From Streptomyces venezuelae (GTDB lineage: Bacteria; Actinomycetota; Actinomycetes; Streptomycetales; Streptomycetaceae): a DNA stretch of 64,000 bases. Position numbers and translations under genes: made by a program. Location: positions 682,001 through 746,000 of the forward strand of contig NZ_CP029189.1 in the NCBI RefSeq assembly GCF_008642275.1. The letters run 5' to 3'. Within the stretch, counting starts at the first letter, position 1. Every line of letters starts with the position of its first letter. Positions 7,686-16,753 of the stretch are shown here, in pieces. The notes beneath the pieces were generated by a model that was not told the origin of the DNA, did no database searches, and saw only the letters and a program-made list of their open reading frames with translations.

Positions 7686-9083
7686 CTAGGTGGTGAGTGG
7701 GGATGCGGGCGCGGCGACGGCCCGGTCCAGCACGTCCTCGATTCCGGTGAGCAGCCCTCGCACGTCTTCGGGCGTGGCCGCGTGGCGGTTGTACTCGGCG
7801 GTGCCGCCGATCTCGCCGTCCCGTTCCACGAGGCCGATGCAGGCGAGGGCGGCGGCCGGATCGGGGCTGTAGAGCTCCAGGTGCCGGGCGGGGGGCCCGG
7901 GCAGCTGGCCGACCTCGATGCCCGGCAGGTCCAGGGGGATCGACGGGTAGTTGTGGAGGGCGAACAGGACGTTGTACGGCGGGGGTGCTCCGTCGCCGAA
8001 CAGGACGTCCACGGGCAGACGTTGGTGGGCGAGCGCTTCGGCCACCGCGGCCCGGGTGCGGTGCAGCAGTTCCCGGAAGGTGGGGCCGCCCGCGAGGTCG
8101 AGCCGGATCGGCACCACGGTGGTGAACTGCCCGACGGCGCCTTCGAGGGCTCCGGCGAAACGGCCGGCCGCGGGGGTGCCGATCACCTGGGAGGTACGGC
8201 CGTCCCGGCGGGCCAGTACGACGGCCAGTGCGGCGAGCAGGGTCATGAACGGGGTGGCCCCCTCGGCCGCGCCCAGCTCCAGCCCGGCGTCGACGGGCCT
8301 GCGGGCCAGCCGTACGGGCACATGCCCGCGTTCGAATCCGCCGGGCGCCCGGGGTGCCGGCGGGTCGGCGGCGAACACCGCCCGGCGGCGGGCCAGTTCG
8401 GCGGATCCGTCGGGTCCGGCGAGCCAGCGGTGCTGCCAGTCGGCGTAGTCGGGGAACTGGAGTCCGGGCGGGACGAGGGCCGCCGGGTCCTCGCGGTAGC
8501 CGGCGGCCAGGTCCGCGAGGAGGACCCCGGAGGACCAGCCGTCGAAGACCGCGAGGTGGGAGGCGAGGATCAGGACGTGCTCGTCGGGAGCCAGCCGCAG
8601 CAGCCGGAACGCGCTGGTACGGCCGCTCTCCAGGCCGAGGACGGTGGAGGCGCTCTCCGTGCTCTGCAGGGCCACGCGCTCGGCCGCGGCCTGCGGGGTG
8701 AAGCCGGACAGGTCGGCCCGGGTCAGCCGCAGCACCGGTTCCGCGTCCACGTGCAGCCTGGGCTGCCCGGTGGTGGAGACGGACAGGCGCGTGCGCAGCG
8801 CCTCGTGGCGGCGCAGCACCCCGGTGAGGGCCGCCGCGAGCCGGTCGGGGTCGAGCGGGCCGGTCAGCCGGAGCGCGTGCGAGCCGGTGGCGACGGCCGG
8901 GCGGGTGCGCTCGCGGCGCCACAGCCGGGACTGGAGGGCGGTGGGCGGGACCGGCCCCGCGCCGGAGCGCGGAGCCGGGTGGGCGGGGACGGGCTGCCGG
9001 GCGGCCAGCATCAGGCGGGCGAGTTCGCGCTTCGCCTCGGGGAGCGCGGCGAGCGCTCCTTCGAGCCCGGCCGGGTCGGCCAT
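7686..9083 (-). CDS. Stand-alone NRPS condensation domain with altered active site
   Basis: A 465-residue protein consisting of one condensation-like domain. C1/C2-like segments (ALQSRLWRRE, RRHEALRTRLS), a C4/C5 region (PDYADWQHRWLAG) and later core motifs (GTPAAGRF, VGQFTTVVPIRL, LPVDVLFGDG) are recognisable. The catalytic signature HHxxxDG is changed to H176-L177-A-V-F-D181-G: the second, catalytic His is Leu. It could be a structural or gatekeeping domain, or work by another mechanism. It starts at ATG 9083, overlapping the stop of the preceding NRPS (ATGA), and is co-transcribed with both elongation NRPSs. Confidence 0.85.
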   Translation of the reverse strand: MADPAGLEGALAALPEAKRELARLMLAARQPVPAHPAPRSGAGPVPPTALQSRLWRRERTRPAVATGSHALRLTGPLDPDRLAAALTGVLRRHEALRTRLSVSTTGQPRLHVDAEPVLRLTRADLSGFTPQAAAERVALQSTESASTVLGLESGRTSAFRLLRLAPDEHVLILASHLAVFDGWSSGVLLADLAAGYREDPAALVPPGLQFPDYADWQHRWLAGPDGSAELARRRAVFAADPPAPRAPGGFERGHVPVRLARRPVDAGLELGAAEGATPFMTLLAALAVVLARRDGRTSQVIGTPAAGRFAGALEGAVGQFTTVVPIRLDLAGGPTFRELLHRTRAAVAEALAHQRLPVDVLFGDGAPPPYNVLFALHNYPSIPLDLPGIEVGQLPGPPARHLELYSPDPAAALACIGLVERDGEIGGTAEYNRHAATPEDVRGLLTGIEDVLDRAVAAPASPLTT

Positions 9084-12000
9084 CAGGAGCCGTCCGGGTG
9101 GTGGAAGGTGCCGAGGAGGGCGGCGGCCTCCTCGTCGCTCATGTTCTCGATCTGCTCGAAGACCGCGAGCAGCCGGTCCTGTTCACCGGCGGCCTCGGCC
9201 TTGGCGGTGCGGACCAGCTCCGCGAGACCGGAGACGGTGGGGCGGCCGAAGAAGTCGGCGAGGGCGATGTCGATGCCGAAGAGGGCGCGGACCCGGGAGA
9301 CGACGATGGTGGCCTGCAGGGAGCTGCCGCCCAGGGCGAAGAAGTCGCCTTCCACGTCCGGGTTCTGCCATTCGAGCAGCGGCGTGACGATGTCCCGGCA
9401 GATCTGCTCCTCGACCGCGTCGCGCGGCGGGGTGCCGCCCTCGGCCGCCTGCTCGGTGGGCAGGGGCAGGGCGCCGGTGTCGACCTTCCCGTGCGGGGTG
9501 AGGGGCAGTTCGTCCAGGACGACGACGACCGGCACCATGTAGCCGGGCAGCCGGCCGGCCGCGTAGGCGCGCAGGCCCTCGGCGTCGGCGACCTCGGAGG
9601 CGTAGGAGCCCACCTGCTCGACGGTGACGTAGGCGGCCAGCATGCGCTCGCCGCCCGCGGCGGGCTGGGCCACCACGACGGCCTGCTGCACGGAGGGGTG
9701 CCCGGTCAGGACGGCCTCGACCTCGCCGGGCTCGATGCGGTGGCCGCGTACCTTGAGCTGGCGGTCGGTGCGGCCGAGGAAGTCCAGGTTGCCGCCGGGC
9801 AGCCAGCGGACCAGGTCGCCGGTGCGGTAGAGGCGGGCCGTCTCGGGGCCGTCCGCGTAGGGGTTGTCGGCGAAGCGGTCGGCGGTGAGGTCGGGGCGGC
9901 CCAGGTAGCCGCGGGCCACGCCCGGGCCGGAGACGCACAGTTCGCCGGGGACGCCGGGCGGGACCGGGCGCAGCCGCTCGTCGAGGACGAACGCCTGGTG
10001 TCCGGGCATGGGGCGGCCGATCGGCGGGTTGCGGTCGTAGCTGCCGGTGCAGTCCATCAGCGTGACGGCGACGGTCGCCTCGGTGGGCCCGTACCCGTTG
10101 ACGAACCTGCGCTCCCCCGCTGTCCATTCGGCGACGAGCCGGCCGGGGAAGGCCTCGCCGCCCACCGAGACCAGTCTCAGGTCGGGCAGGGCCGCCTGGT
10201 CGAGCAACGGGAGCAGGGCGGGCGGGAGTTCCGCGACGGTGACGGTGTCCTCGCGCATCCGCCGCTGGAGCAGGGCGGGGTCGCGGCGCTCGTCGTCGGT
10301 GGCGATGACGAGCGAGCCGCCCGCCAGCAGGGTGGTGAAGATCTCGAAGACGGAGACGTCGAAGGTGAGCGGGGCGAACTGCAGGACCCGGTCCTCGGCC
10401 CGGATCTCGTAGGCCTTGGCGATGGTGCGGGAGAAGTGGGTGACCGAGCGGTGCTCGATCATGACCCCCTTGGGGGTTCCGCTGCTGCCCGAGGTGTAGA
10501 GCACGTAGGCCAGGTCGCCGGGGGTGGCGGTCGGCGCGAGGGAGGGGACCTCCCGTACGGGGGCGGCCGTTCCGGTGTTCACCAGCTCCAGTGGTACGGG
10601 CAGTTGTGCGGCCTCGTCGACGAGGGCGTGCCGGACCTTGGCGTCGGAGAGGACCGTACGGGTCCGCTCGGCCGGGGCGGCCGGGTCGACCGGTATGTAG
10701 TGGGCGCCCGCCTTGAGCACGCCGAGGACTCCGGCGACGGCGGCCGGGCCCCGGGACACGCACACCGCGACGGGGTCGCCGTGGCGGACGCCGCGGTCGC
10801 GCAGCCGGTGGGCGATGGCCTCGGACCAGCGGTCGAGGGCGGCGTAGTCGAGGCGGGTCGAGCCGTGGCGGACGGCGACGGCATCGGGGTGGATGGTGGC
10901 CCGCTCGCGGAAGGCGCGGTCCAGGGTGGTGGTCCAGGCGGCCTCGTCGACGGGGCCGCCGCGGGACAGCTCGCGGGCGTGCCGGGAGGCGGCCGGCTCC
11001 TCCACCAGGCTGATGTCGGCCACCTGGATGTCGGGGTTCTCGGCGACCTGCTCCAGGACCTGGTGGAAGGCGCCGAGCAGGGCGCTCGCCGTGCCGTGCC
11101 GGTAGAGGGAGGTGTTGTACTCCAGGGAGAGTTCCAGGCCGTCGTTCTCGCCGACCAGGAAGCTCATGTCGAACTTGGCCGCGCCGTCGTGCAGTTGGTC
11201 CGTGGTGAACTCGACGTCCGCGGCCTGCGCCCGGTGGGTGCCCCAGCGGCCCAGCGAGGTGAACTCGATCTGGAAGAGCGGGTGGCGCAGCGGGTCGCGT
11301 ACGGGGCGGACGGCCTCCACGACCTGCTCGAAGGGCAGTTCGCTGTGGGTGAAGGAGTCCATGACGGAGGAAGCGGTGCGGGTGACCAGCTCGCGGAAGG
11401 TGAGCTGGTCGGTGACCTCGGTCCGCAGGGTGATCATCTGGACGAAGCAGCCGATGACCTGCTCCAGGTCGGGGTGCGGGCGGGAGGCGCTCGCCGTGCC
11501 GACGACGACGTCCTCGGTGCGGGTCCAGTGGCGCAGCAGCGCGTTGAAGGCGGCGAGCAGGGTGGTGAAGACGGTGGTGCTGCTCGCGTCGGCGAGCTCG
11601 GTGAGGCGGTCCAGCAGCTTCTGGTCCAGGGTCAGTTTCAGACCGCGGCCGTCGCCGCGGGTCTCGGGGCCGCGCGGGTGGTCGGGCAGCACCTCGGTGG
11701 CGACGGCGCCCGCCAGGAGCTGGCGCCACTTGGAGGCGAGCGCCCGGCCGTGTTCGTCGTTCTCCAGCTTGGCCCGCTGCCAGGCCGCGAAGTCGGCGTA
11801 CTCGACGGCGAGCCGGGGGGCCTCGGGGCGCTTGCCCGCGGCGGCGGCCGCGTAGCCGGCGGTCAGTTCCCCGGTGAAGATGCGGGTCGAGCCCGGGTCC
11901 CAGGCGATGTGGTGGACGACCCAGAGCAGGACGTGCTGCTCGGCCGCGAGGCGTACGAGATGGGCGCGGACGGGCGGGCCGGCGGCCAGGTCGAAGGGGG

Positions 12001-12439
12001 CGGCGGCGCAGCTCGCGGTGAGCTCGGCGAGTTCGCGGTCCGCGTCCTCGCTGCCCGACAGGTCGGTGCTCTGGATGCCGAGCACGAAGGAGGGGACGGG
12101 CTCCTGCCAGGGGACCCCGTCGATCTCCACGAGTTTGCTGTGCAGCACCTGGTGGCGGGCGACGACGGCGTTCAGGGCCTCGTGCAGGGCGGCCCGGTCG
12201 AGGGGCCCGCCCAGGCGTATGGCCAGGGCTATGTTGTTGCGGGCCTTGCCGGCGCCGAGCTTGTCGACGAACCACATCTGCTCCTGCTGGAAGGAGGAGC
12301 GGGACCGTGGCCCGTGGTCGGCGCGCTTCAGTTCGACGCGGCGGCCCACGCCTGCGGTCATCTGGTTGCGCATCCGTCCCAGCAGCCGGGAGCGCTGGCC
12401 CTGGGGCAGACGGCCGAGCCGTTCGGCGAGATCAGACAT
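9083..12439 (-). CDS. NRPS module C-A-PCP
   Basis: An 1118-residue single module. The condensation domain is at about residues 45-470 with H176-H177-I-A-W-D181-P182, so the usual Gly after Asp is Pro. The adenylation domain follows at about 500-1000: A3 TSGSSGTPKG, FDVSVFE, GYGPTEATV, YRTGDLVRW, LTPHGKVD. The carrier is FFALGGSSLQAT near residue 1040, and a charged C-terminal tail ends the protein. My manual pocket code is D-V-F-E-V-V-G-V-A, which I cannot assign. There is no epimerase, methyltransferase or release domain. The ATG start overlaps the upstream NRPS stop (ATGTCTGA), so the two modules are translationally coupled. Confidence 0.93.
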   Translation of the reverse strand: MSDLAERLGRLPQGQRSRLLGRMRNQMTAGVGRRVELKRADHGPRSRSSFQQEQMWFVDKLGAGKARNNIALAIRLGGPLDRAALHEALNAVVARHQVLHSKLVEIDGVPWQEPVPSFVLGIQSTDLSGSEDADRELAELTASCAAAPFDLAAGPPVRAHLVRLAAEQHVLLWVVHHIAWDPGSTRIFTGELTAGYAAAAAGKRPEAPRLAVEYADFAAWQRAKLENDEHGRALASKWRQLLAGAVATEVLPDHPRGPETRGDGRGLKLTLDQKLLDRLTELADASSTTVFTTLLAAFNALLRHWTRTEDVVVGTASASRPHPDLEQVIGCFVQMITLRTEVTDQLTFRELVTRTASSVMDSFTHSELPFEQVVEAVRPVRDPLRHPLFQIEFTSLGRWGTHRAQAADVEFTTDQLHDGAAKFDMSFLVGENDGLELSLEYNTSLYRHGTASALLGAFHQVLEQVAENPDIQVADISLVEEPAASRHARELSRGGPVDEAAWTTTLDRAFRERATIHPDAVAVRHGSTRLDYAALDRWSEAIAHRLRDRGVRHGDPVAVCVSRGPAAVAGVLGVLKAGAHYIPVDPAAPAERTRTVLSDAKVRHALVDEAAQLPVPLELVNTGTAAPVREVPSLAPTATPGDLAYVLYTSGSSGTPKGVMIEHRSVTHFSRTIAKAYEIRAEDRVLQFAPLTFDVSVFEIFTTLLAGGSLVIATDDERRDPALLQRRMREDTVTVAELPPALLPLLDQAALPDLRLVSVGGEAFPGRLVAEWTAGERRFVNGYGPTEATVAVTLMDCTGSYDRNPPIGRPMPGHQAFVLDERLRPVPPGVPGELCVSGPGVARGYLGRPDLTADRFADNPYADGPETARLYRTGDLVRWLPGGNLDFLGRTDRQLKVRGHRIEPGEVEAVLTGHPSVQQAVVVAQPAAGGERMLAAYVTVEQVGSYASEVADAEGLRAYAAGRLPGYMVPVVVVLDELPLTPHGKVDTGALPLPTEQAAEGGTPPRDAVEEQICRDIVTPLLEWQNPDVEGDFFALGGSSLQATIVVSRVRALFGIDIALADFFGRPTVSGLAELVRTAKAEAAGEQDRLLAVFEQIENMSDEEAAALLGTFHHPDGS

Positions 12440-15400
12440 GGGTTCCTCCGTTGCGGTGCAGGTCGGCGAGGAGAGCGGCGAGCCGGTCGGGCAGGTGCTT
12501 GGCGAAGTAGTGGCGGCCCCCGGGGATCACGGCGAGGCGTACGTCGGCGGCGTAGCGGCCCCAGGCCCGGTAGCCGTCCTCGTAGCCCTCGGTCGCGTCG
12601 TCGGCGTCGCCGATGATGCAGGTGAGGGGGGTGTCCAGGGGGCGGTCGTAACCGTCCGGGGTGCGGGCGAAGAAGCGGGCGGCCTCGGTCATGTCGTGGC
12701 GGACCATCCGCAGGACCGCCGTGAGGTCGCGGTCGTCGAGGACGCCGTCGAAGCCGTCCATGGTGGTCAGGTACGCGACGAGGTCCTCGTCGCCGGATAC
12801 GCGTTCCATCTCCAGGGCGTACTCGGGGTCCTCCTCGGGGAGGGCCGCCGCGAGGTCCAGGGCGATCGGGCGCTGCCCGAGCCGTTCCAGTACGTGGGTG
12901 GTCTCCAGGGCGGTGACGACTCCGGCGCAGTGGCCGTAGACCGCGTAGGGGCCCTGCACGGTCCGGGCGATCTCCTCGGCGGCGCGTTCCGCGAACTCGG
13001 GAACGGGCAGCATCGGGCCGGGGCGCAGCGGGTCGTGCCCGGGCGGGGAGACGGCCAGGAGCTCGATGTGCGGCGGGAGCTGGGCGGCGAGGGGCTGGTA
13101 GGCGATGGCGTCGCCGCCGCCGTGCGGGAAGCAGACGAGGGTGAGCGAGGTGGTACCGGGCTCCCGCTCGGGGGTGAGCCGGTGCAGCAGGCGGTGGTGG
13201 CGGGGTCCGGCTCCCGTGTCCGCTGCGCCGAGCTCGGCGGTGCGGGCGGCGAGGCCGGCCGGGGTCGGGTTGCTGAACAGGTCGACGACGCGCAGGGCGC
13301 CGGCCCCGCCGTCGGGCAGGGCGGCCGCCACGGCCCGTACGGCGCGCACCGCGGCGAACGAGTCCCCGCCCAGGGCGAAGAAGTCGTCGTCGGGCGCCAC
13401 CTCGGCCACGCCGAGGACCTCGGCCCAGACGGCGGCGATCCGCACGGCGACGGGGTCCGCGTCCACGGGGGCGGCGGTGGTCCGGCCCGGCGCGGGGTCA
13501 CCCGGCCGCGGGTCGGGCAGCGCGCCCCGGTCCACCTTGCCGTTGGGGCTCAGCGGCAGCCGCTCCAGAGCCACGAGTTCGGCGGGGACGCAGTGCGGGG
13601 GCAGGACGGTGGCCAGCGCGGTGCGCAGGGCGGCGGTGTCCAGGCAGGCGCCCTCCTCGGGCACTACGTAGCCGACGAGGCGGTCGGAGTCCGCGGTGCG
13701 GCGGGCGGCGACGACGGCCTCGCGGACTCCGGGGCGCTCGCGCAGCGCGCTCTCGACCTCGCCGGGCTCGATGCGGAGCCCGTTGAGCTTGATCCGGAAG
13801 TCGGTGCGGCCGAGGAGTTCGATGGTGCCGTCGGCGCCGTATCGGGCCAGGTCGCCGGTGCGGTAGAGGCGTTCGGTGCGGCCGGGCTCCAGCTCGATCC
13901 GGACGAACTTCTCCTCGGTCAGTTCGGGCCGGTTCAGGTAGCCGCGGGCCAGTCCGACGCCGCCCAGGTGGAGTTCGCCGGGTACGCCGACGGGTACGAG
14001 GCGGTCGTCCGGGTCCAGGACGTAGGCCAGCTGGTTGGCCATGGGCCGCCCGTACGGGAGCTTCGTCCACCGCGGATCGACCCGGCCCACCTGGTACTCC
14101 ACCGAGTGGATGGATGCCTCGGTCGCCCCGCCGAGCGCCACGAAGGACAGGCCGGGCGCGAAGGCGCGGATCCGGTCGGGCTGGGTGACGGGGATCCAGT
14201 CGCCGCCGAGGAACGCGGTGCGCAGCTTCGGCAGCACGGGCCCGCCGGCGTGTTCGAGCTGGTCGGCCAGCAGGCCGAGGAGGGCGGGGGCGGAGTTCCA
14301 GACGGTGATCCCGTGCCGTTCGACCAGGTCGGCCCAGTGCGCCGGGTCCTTGGCGGCGGCCGGGTCGGGCAGGACGAGCGTGCCGCCGGCGGCCAGGATG
14401 CCGAGGGTCTCGTAGACGCTCATGTCGAAGCTGGGCGAGGACAGGGCGAGGACCGAGTCGCCCGGGCCGATGCCGTACGAGCGGTTGAGGTCGAGGAGGT
14501 TGTTGACGACGCCCCGGTGTTCCAGGGCGATGCCCTTGGGGGTGCCGGTGGAGCCCGACGTGAAGATGACGTAGGCCAGGTCCCGGGAGGTGACGGGGAC
14601 GGCCGGGCGGGTCGTGGGGAGCTCGGCGAGCACGGCCCGGTCGGTGTCGAGCAGCACCCGTGCCGTGCCCGCGGGGACGGGCAGCCGGCCGATCAGCTCC
14701 GCGTCGGAGACGACGATGGGCGGAGCGGAGTCCCGCAGCAGCAGGGCCAGCCGCTCGGCCGGGTAGTCCGGGTCCAGGGGGACGTAGGCGCCGCCGGCCT
14801 TGAGGACGGCGAGGATCGCGGTGACCAGTCCGGGGCCGCGGCGCAGGCACAGGGCCACGGTCCGGTCGGGGCCGGCACCCGCCTCGACGAGCCGGTGCGC
14901 CAGCCGGTTGGCGCGCTCCTCCAGCTCCCGGTAGGTGACGTTCCAGCCGCCGAGTCCGCCGAGGATCACGGCGGGCGCGTCGGGCCGCCGGTCGGCGTGC
15001 TGCTCGAACAGCTCGTGCAGGCAGGCGTCCTGGGGGAAGGGGGCACGGGTGGCGTTCCAGTCGTCCAGGGCGGCCCGGCGCTCGGCGTCGGTGAGCAGCG
15101 GCAGGGCGGACAGCGGGGCGCCGGGGCGGTCGAGCGCCCCTTCGAGGGTGGTGAGGAAGTGGCCGAGCAGCCGGTCCACGGTCGCGGCGTCGAACAGGGC
15201 GGTGGGGTACTCCACGAGGGCACGGACTGCGGTGCCGGTGTCGTGGACGCTGATCATCAGGTCGTACTTGGTGGCGTGCGAGGAGAAGTCGACGGGCTCG
15301 GTGGTGACGCCCGCGAGGCCCGGGGCGGTGTCCGGGGTCTCGTCGAGGAGGAACATCACGGAGGTGAGCGGCGGCCGGCTGGGGTCGCGGGGCAGGCCGA

Positions 15401-16526
15401 GGGCGTCGACGATCAGGTCGAAGGGCAGTTCCTGGTGCGCGTAGGCCTGGAGGGTGGTGTGGCGGGTGGCGCGGACCAGTTCGGCGAAGGCGGGGTCGCC
15501 ACCGGTTCTGATGCGCAGCGGCAGGGTGTTGACGAAGAAGCCGATGAGTTCGCCGAAGGCCGGGTGGTCGCGGCCGGAGACGGAGGTGCCGACGACGATG
15601 TCCTCCTGGCCGGTCCAGCGGCGCAGGGTGGCGGCGAAGCCGGCCAGCATCGTCATGTAGAGGGTGGCGCCCTCGGACCTGCCGAACTCCCGCAGCCTGG
15701 TGATGAGCCGGGGCGGGAGATCGATGTAGCGGGAGGCGCCGGCGTGGCCGAAGACGGGCGGTCTGGGCCGGTCGGTGGGCAGGTCCACGGGGGTGGCGCC
15801 GGCCAGCTCCTCCCGCCAGAAGGAGGTGAGGCCCTCCAGCCGGTCCCCGCTGACGCGGCGGCGCTGCCAGGTGGCGAAGTCGGCGTACTGGAGGGCGAGC
15901 GGGGCCGCCGGGTCGGCGGGTGCCCCGGTGCGGGCGGCGTAGGCCCGCTCCAGCTCGGTGTACAGGACCCGCATGGACCAGCCGTCGGTGACGATGTGGT
16001 GCAGGTTGAGGAGGAGGATGTGGTCCTCGGCTCCGATCCGGCCGAGCCGGGCCCGCAGCGGGACGGCGCCCGCCAGGTCGAAGGGGGCGCCCGCGTCGGC
16101 GTCGTAGAACGGTCTGGCAGCCGCCTCGTCGGGGAGTTCGGTCAGCGGCAGGGGCAGCCGGTAGCCGTCCAGCACGTGGGGCACGGCCTCGGTGGCGCCC
16201 TCCTGGTAGGTGTAGACGGTCCGCAGCACCTCGTGGCGGTCCACGATGTCCTGGAGCGCCGCGTGCAGGGCGGGGACGTCGAGCGGGCCGCGGATGCGGG
16301 TGGCGACCGGCACGTTGTAGGCGGGGCTGCCGGGCTGGAGCTGGTCGATGAACCAGAGGCGGCGCTGCGCGAAGGAGAGTACGGGCGCTTCGCCGGGGTC
16401 GCGGGGTGCCGGCTCGGCGTCCTCCCGTACGGCGGCGCGCCCGCCGCCTCGGCCGGTCAGGGCCTGGAACAGTGCCCGGCGGGACTTCGGCAGTGCGGCT
16501 ATGCGTTCGGCGAGGGACTCGCTCAC
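12432..16526 (-). CDS. NRPS termination module C-A-PCP-TE with Cys thioesterase
   Basis: A 1364-residue protein. The start GTG 16526 has GGAGG nearby; longer frames upstream are low-complexity. C domain: intact H176-H-I-V-T-D-G. A domain: TSGSTGTPKG, FDMSVYE, LGGATEASI, YRTGDLARY, LSPNGKVDR; manual code D-M-Y-N-F-G-L-I-H, close to cysteine/serine-like codes. PCP: FFALGGDSFAAV, Ser1056. The C-terminal thioesterase (about 1110-1360) begins VCFPHGGGDAIAY and has the nucleophile motif Y-G-H-C1200-A-G, that is Cys in place of Ser, with a late His in GGRHYFAKH. Known: Cys-type TE domains release beta-lactone (obafluorin) or beta-lactam (sulfazecin) products. It is the first gene of the minus-strand operon and should release the finished peptide. 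Confidence 0.93.
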   Translation of the reverse strand: MSESLAERIAALPKSRRALFQALTGRGGGRAAVREDAEPAPRDPGEAPVLSFAQRRLWFIDQLQPGSPAYNVPVATRIRGPLDVPALHAALQDIVDRHEVLRTVYTYQEGATEAVPHVLDGYRLPLPLTELPDEAAARPFYDADAGAPFDLAGAVPLRARLGRIGAEDHILLLNLHHIVTDGWSMRVLYTELERAYAARTGAPADPAAPLALQYADFATWQRRRVSGDRLEGLTSFWREELAGATPVDLPTDRPRPPVFGHAGASRYIDLPPRLITRLREFGRSEGATLYMTMLAGFAATLRRWTGQEDIVVGTSVSGRDHPAFGELIGFFVNTLPLRIRTGGDPAFAELVRATRHTTLQAYAHQELPFDLIVDALGLPRDPSRPPLTSVMFLLDETPDTAPGLAGVTTEPVDFSSHATKYDLMISVHDTGTAVRALVEYPTALFDAATVDRLLGHFLTTLEGALDRPGAPLSALPLLTDAERRAALDDWNATRAPFPQDACLHELFEQHADRRPDAPAVILGGLGGWNVTYRELEERANRLAHRLVEAGAGPDRTVALCLRRGPGLVTAILAVLKAGGAYVPLDPDYPAERLALLLRDSAPPIVVSDAELIGRLPVPAGTARVLLDTDRAVLAELPTTRPAVPVTSRDLAYVIFTSGSTGTPKGIALEHRGVVNNLLDLNRSYGIGPGDSVLALSSPSFDMSVYETLGILAAGGTLVLPDPAAAKDPAHWADLVERHGITVWNSAPALLGLLADQLEHAGGPVLPKLRTAFLGGDWIPVTQPDRIRAFAPGLSFVALGGATEASIHSVEYQVGRVDPRWTKLPYGRPMANQLAYVLDPDDRLVPVGVPGELHLGGVGLARGYLNRPELTEEKFVRIELEPGRTERLYRTGDLARYGADGTIELLGRTDFRIKLNGLRIEPGEVESALRERPGVREAVVAARRTADSDRLVGYVVPEEGACLDTAALRTALATVLPPHCVPAELVALERLPLSPNGKVDRGALPDPRPGDPAPGRTTAAPVDADPVAVRIAAVWAEVLGVAEVAPDDDFFALGGDSFAAVRAVRAVAAALPDGGAGALRVVDLFSNPTPAGLAARTAELGAADTGAGPRHHRLLHRLTPEREPGTTSLTLVCFPHGGGDAIAYQPLAAQLPPHIELLAVSPPGHDPLRPGPMLPVPEFAERAAEEIARTVQGPYAVYGHCAGVVTALETTHVLERLGQRPIALDLAAALPEEDPEYALEMERVSGDEDLVAYLTTMDGFDGVLDDRDLTAVLRMVRHDMTEAARFFARTPDGYDRPLDTPLTCIIGDADDATEGYEDGYRAWGRYAADVRLAVIPGGRHYFAKHLPDRLAALLADLHRNGGTHV

Positions 16527-16610
16527 CTTGAGCCTCCGTGCGTCTTCGGGAGTCGGGAGAGGGATACGGCGAGGTGGCACCGCGCGGTGCGCGGCGCTGG
16601 ATGCGGGCGT

Positions 16611-16670
16611 GGGGCCGGGTACGGGCATGGGGGGCCGGGTACGGGCGTGCCGGGCCGGGTACGGGCGTGG
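16611..16670. repeat. Three 20-bp tandem repeats before the NRPS operon
   Basis: Three near-identical 20-bp units with the core GGGCCGGGTACGGGC, preceded by a partial fourth copy at 16601-16610. They sit in the 227-bp non-coding gap between the MFS gene and the first NRPS of the minus-strand operon, about 85-145 bp upstream of that start codon. A role in transcription is possible but unproven. Confidence 0.85.
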
Positions 16671-16702
16671 GGGGCGGTGCGCGGAGCCGGGGCGCAGTGC
16701 TG

Positions 16703-16730
16703 AGTGGGTGCCGTTCGGCCGGCACCCACT
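16703..16730 (-). terminator. Hairpin terminator after the MFS gene
   Basis: A perfect 11-bp stem (arms 16703-16713 and 16720-16730) with a 6-base loop lies about 24 bp after the MFS stop codon on the minus strand. It probably ends the exporter transcript before the NRPS operon promoter. Confidence 0.7.
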
Positions 16731-16753
16731 CCCGCACCCCCGTCGGGCGACGG

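Noticed and set aside
11874..16703. Very long open frame (about 1600 codons) on the plus strand opposite the NRPS genes
   Set aside because: It is antisense to two well-supported NRPS genes, has no family motif, and is a typical product of high GC content.
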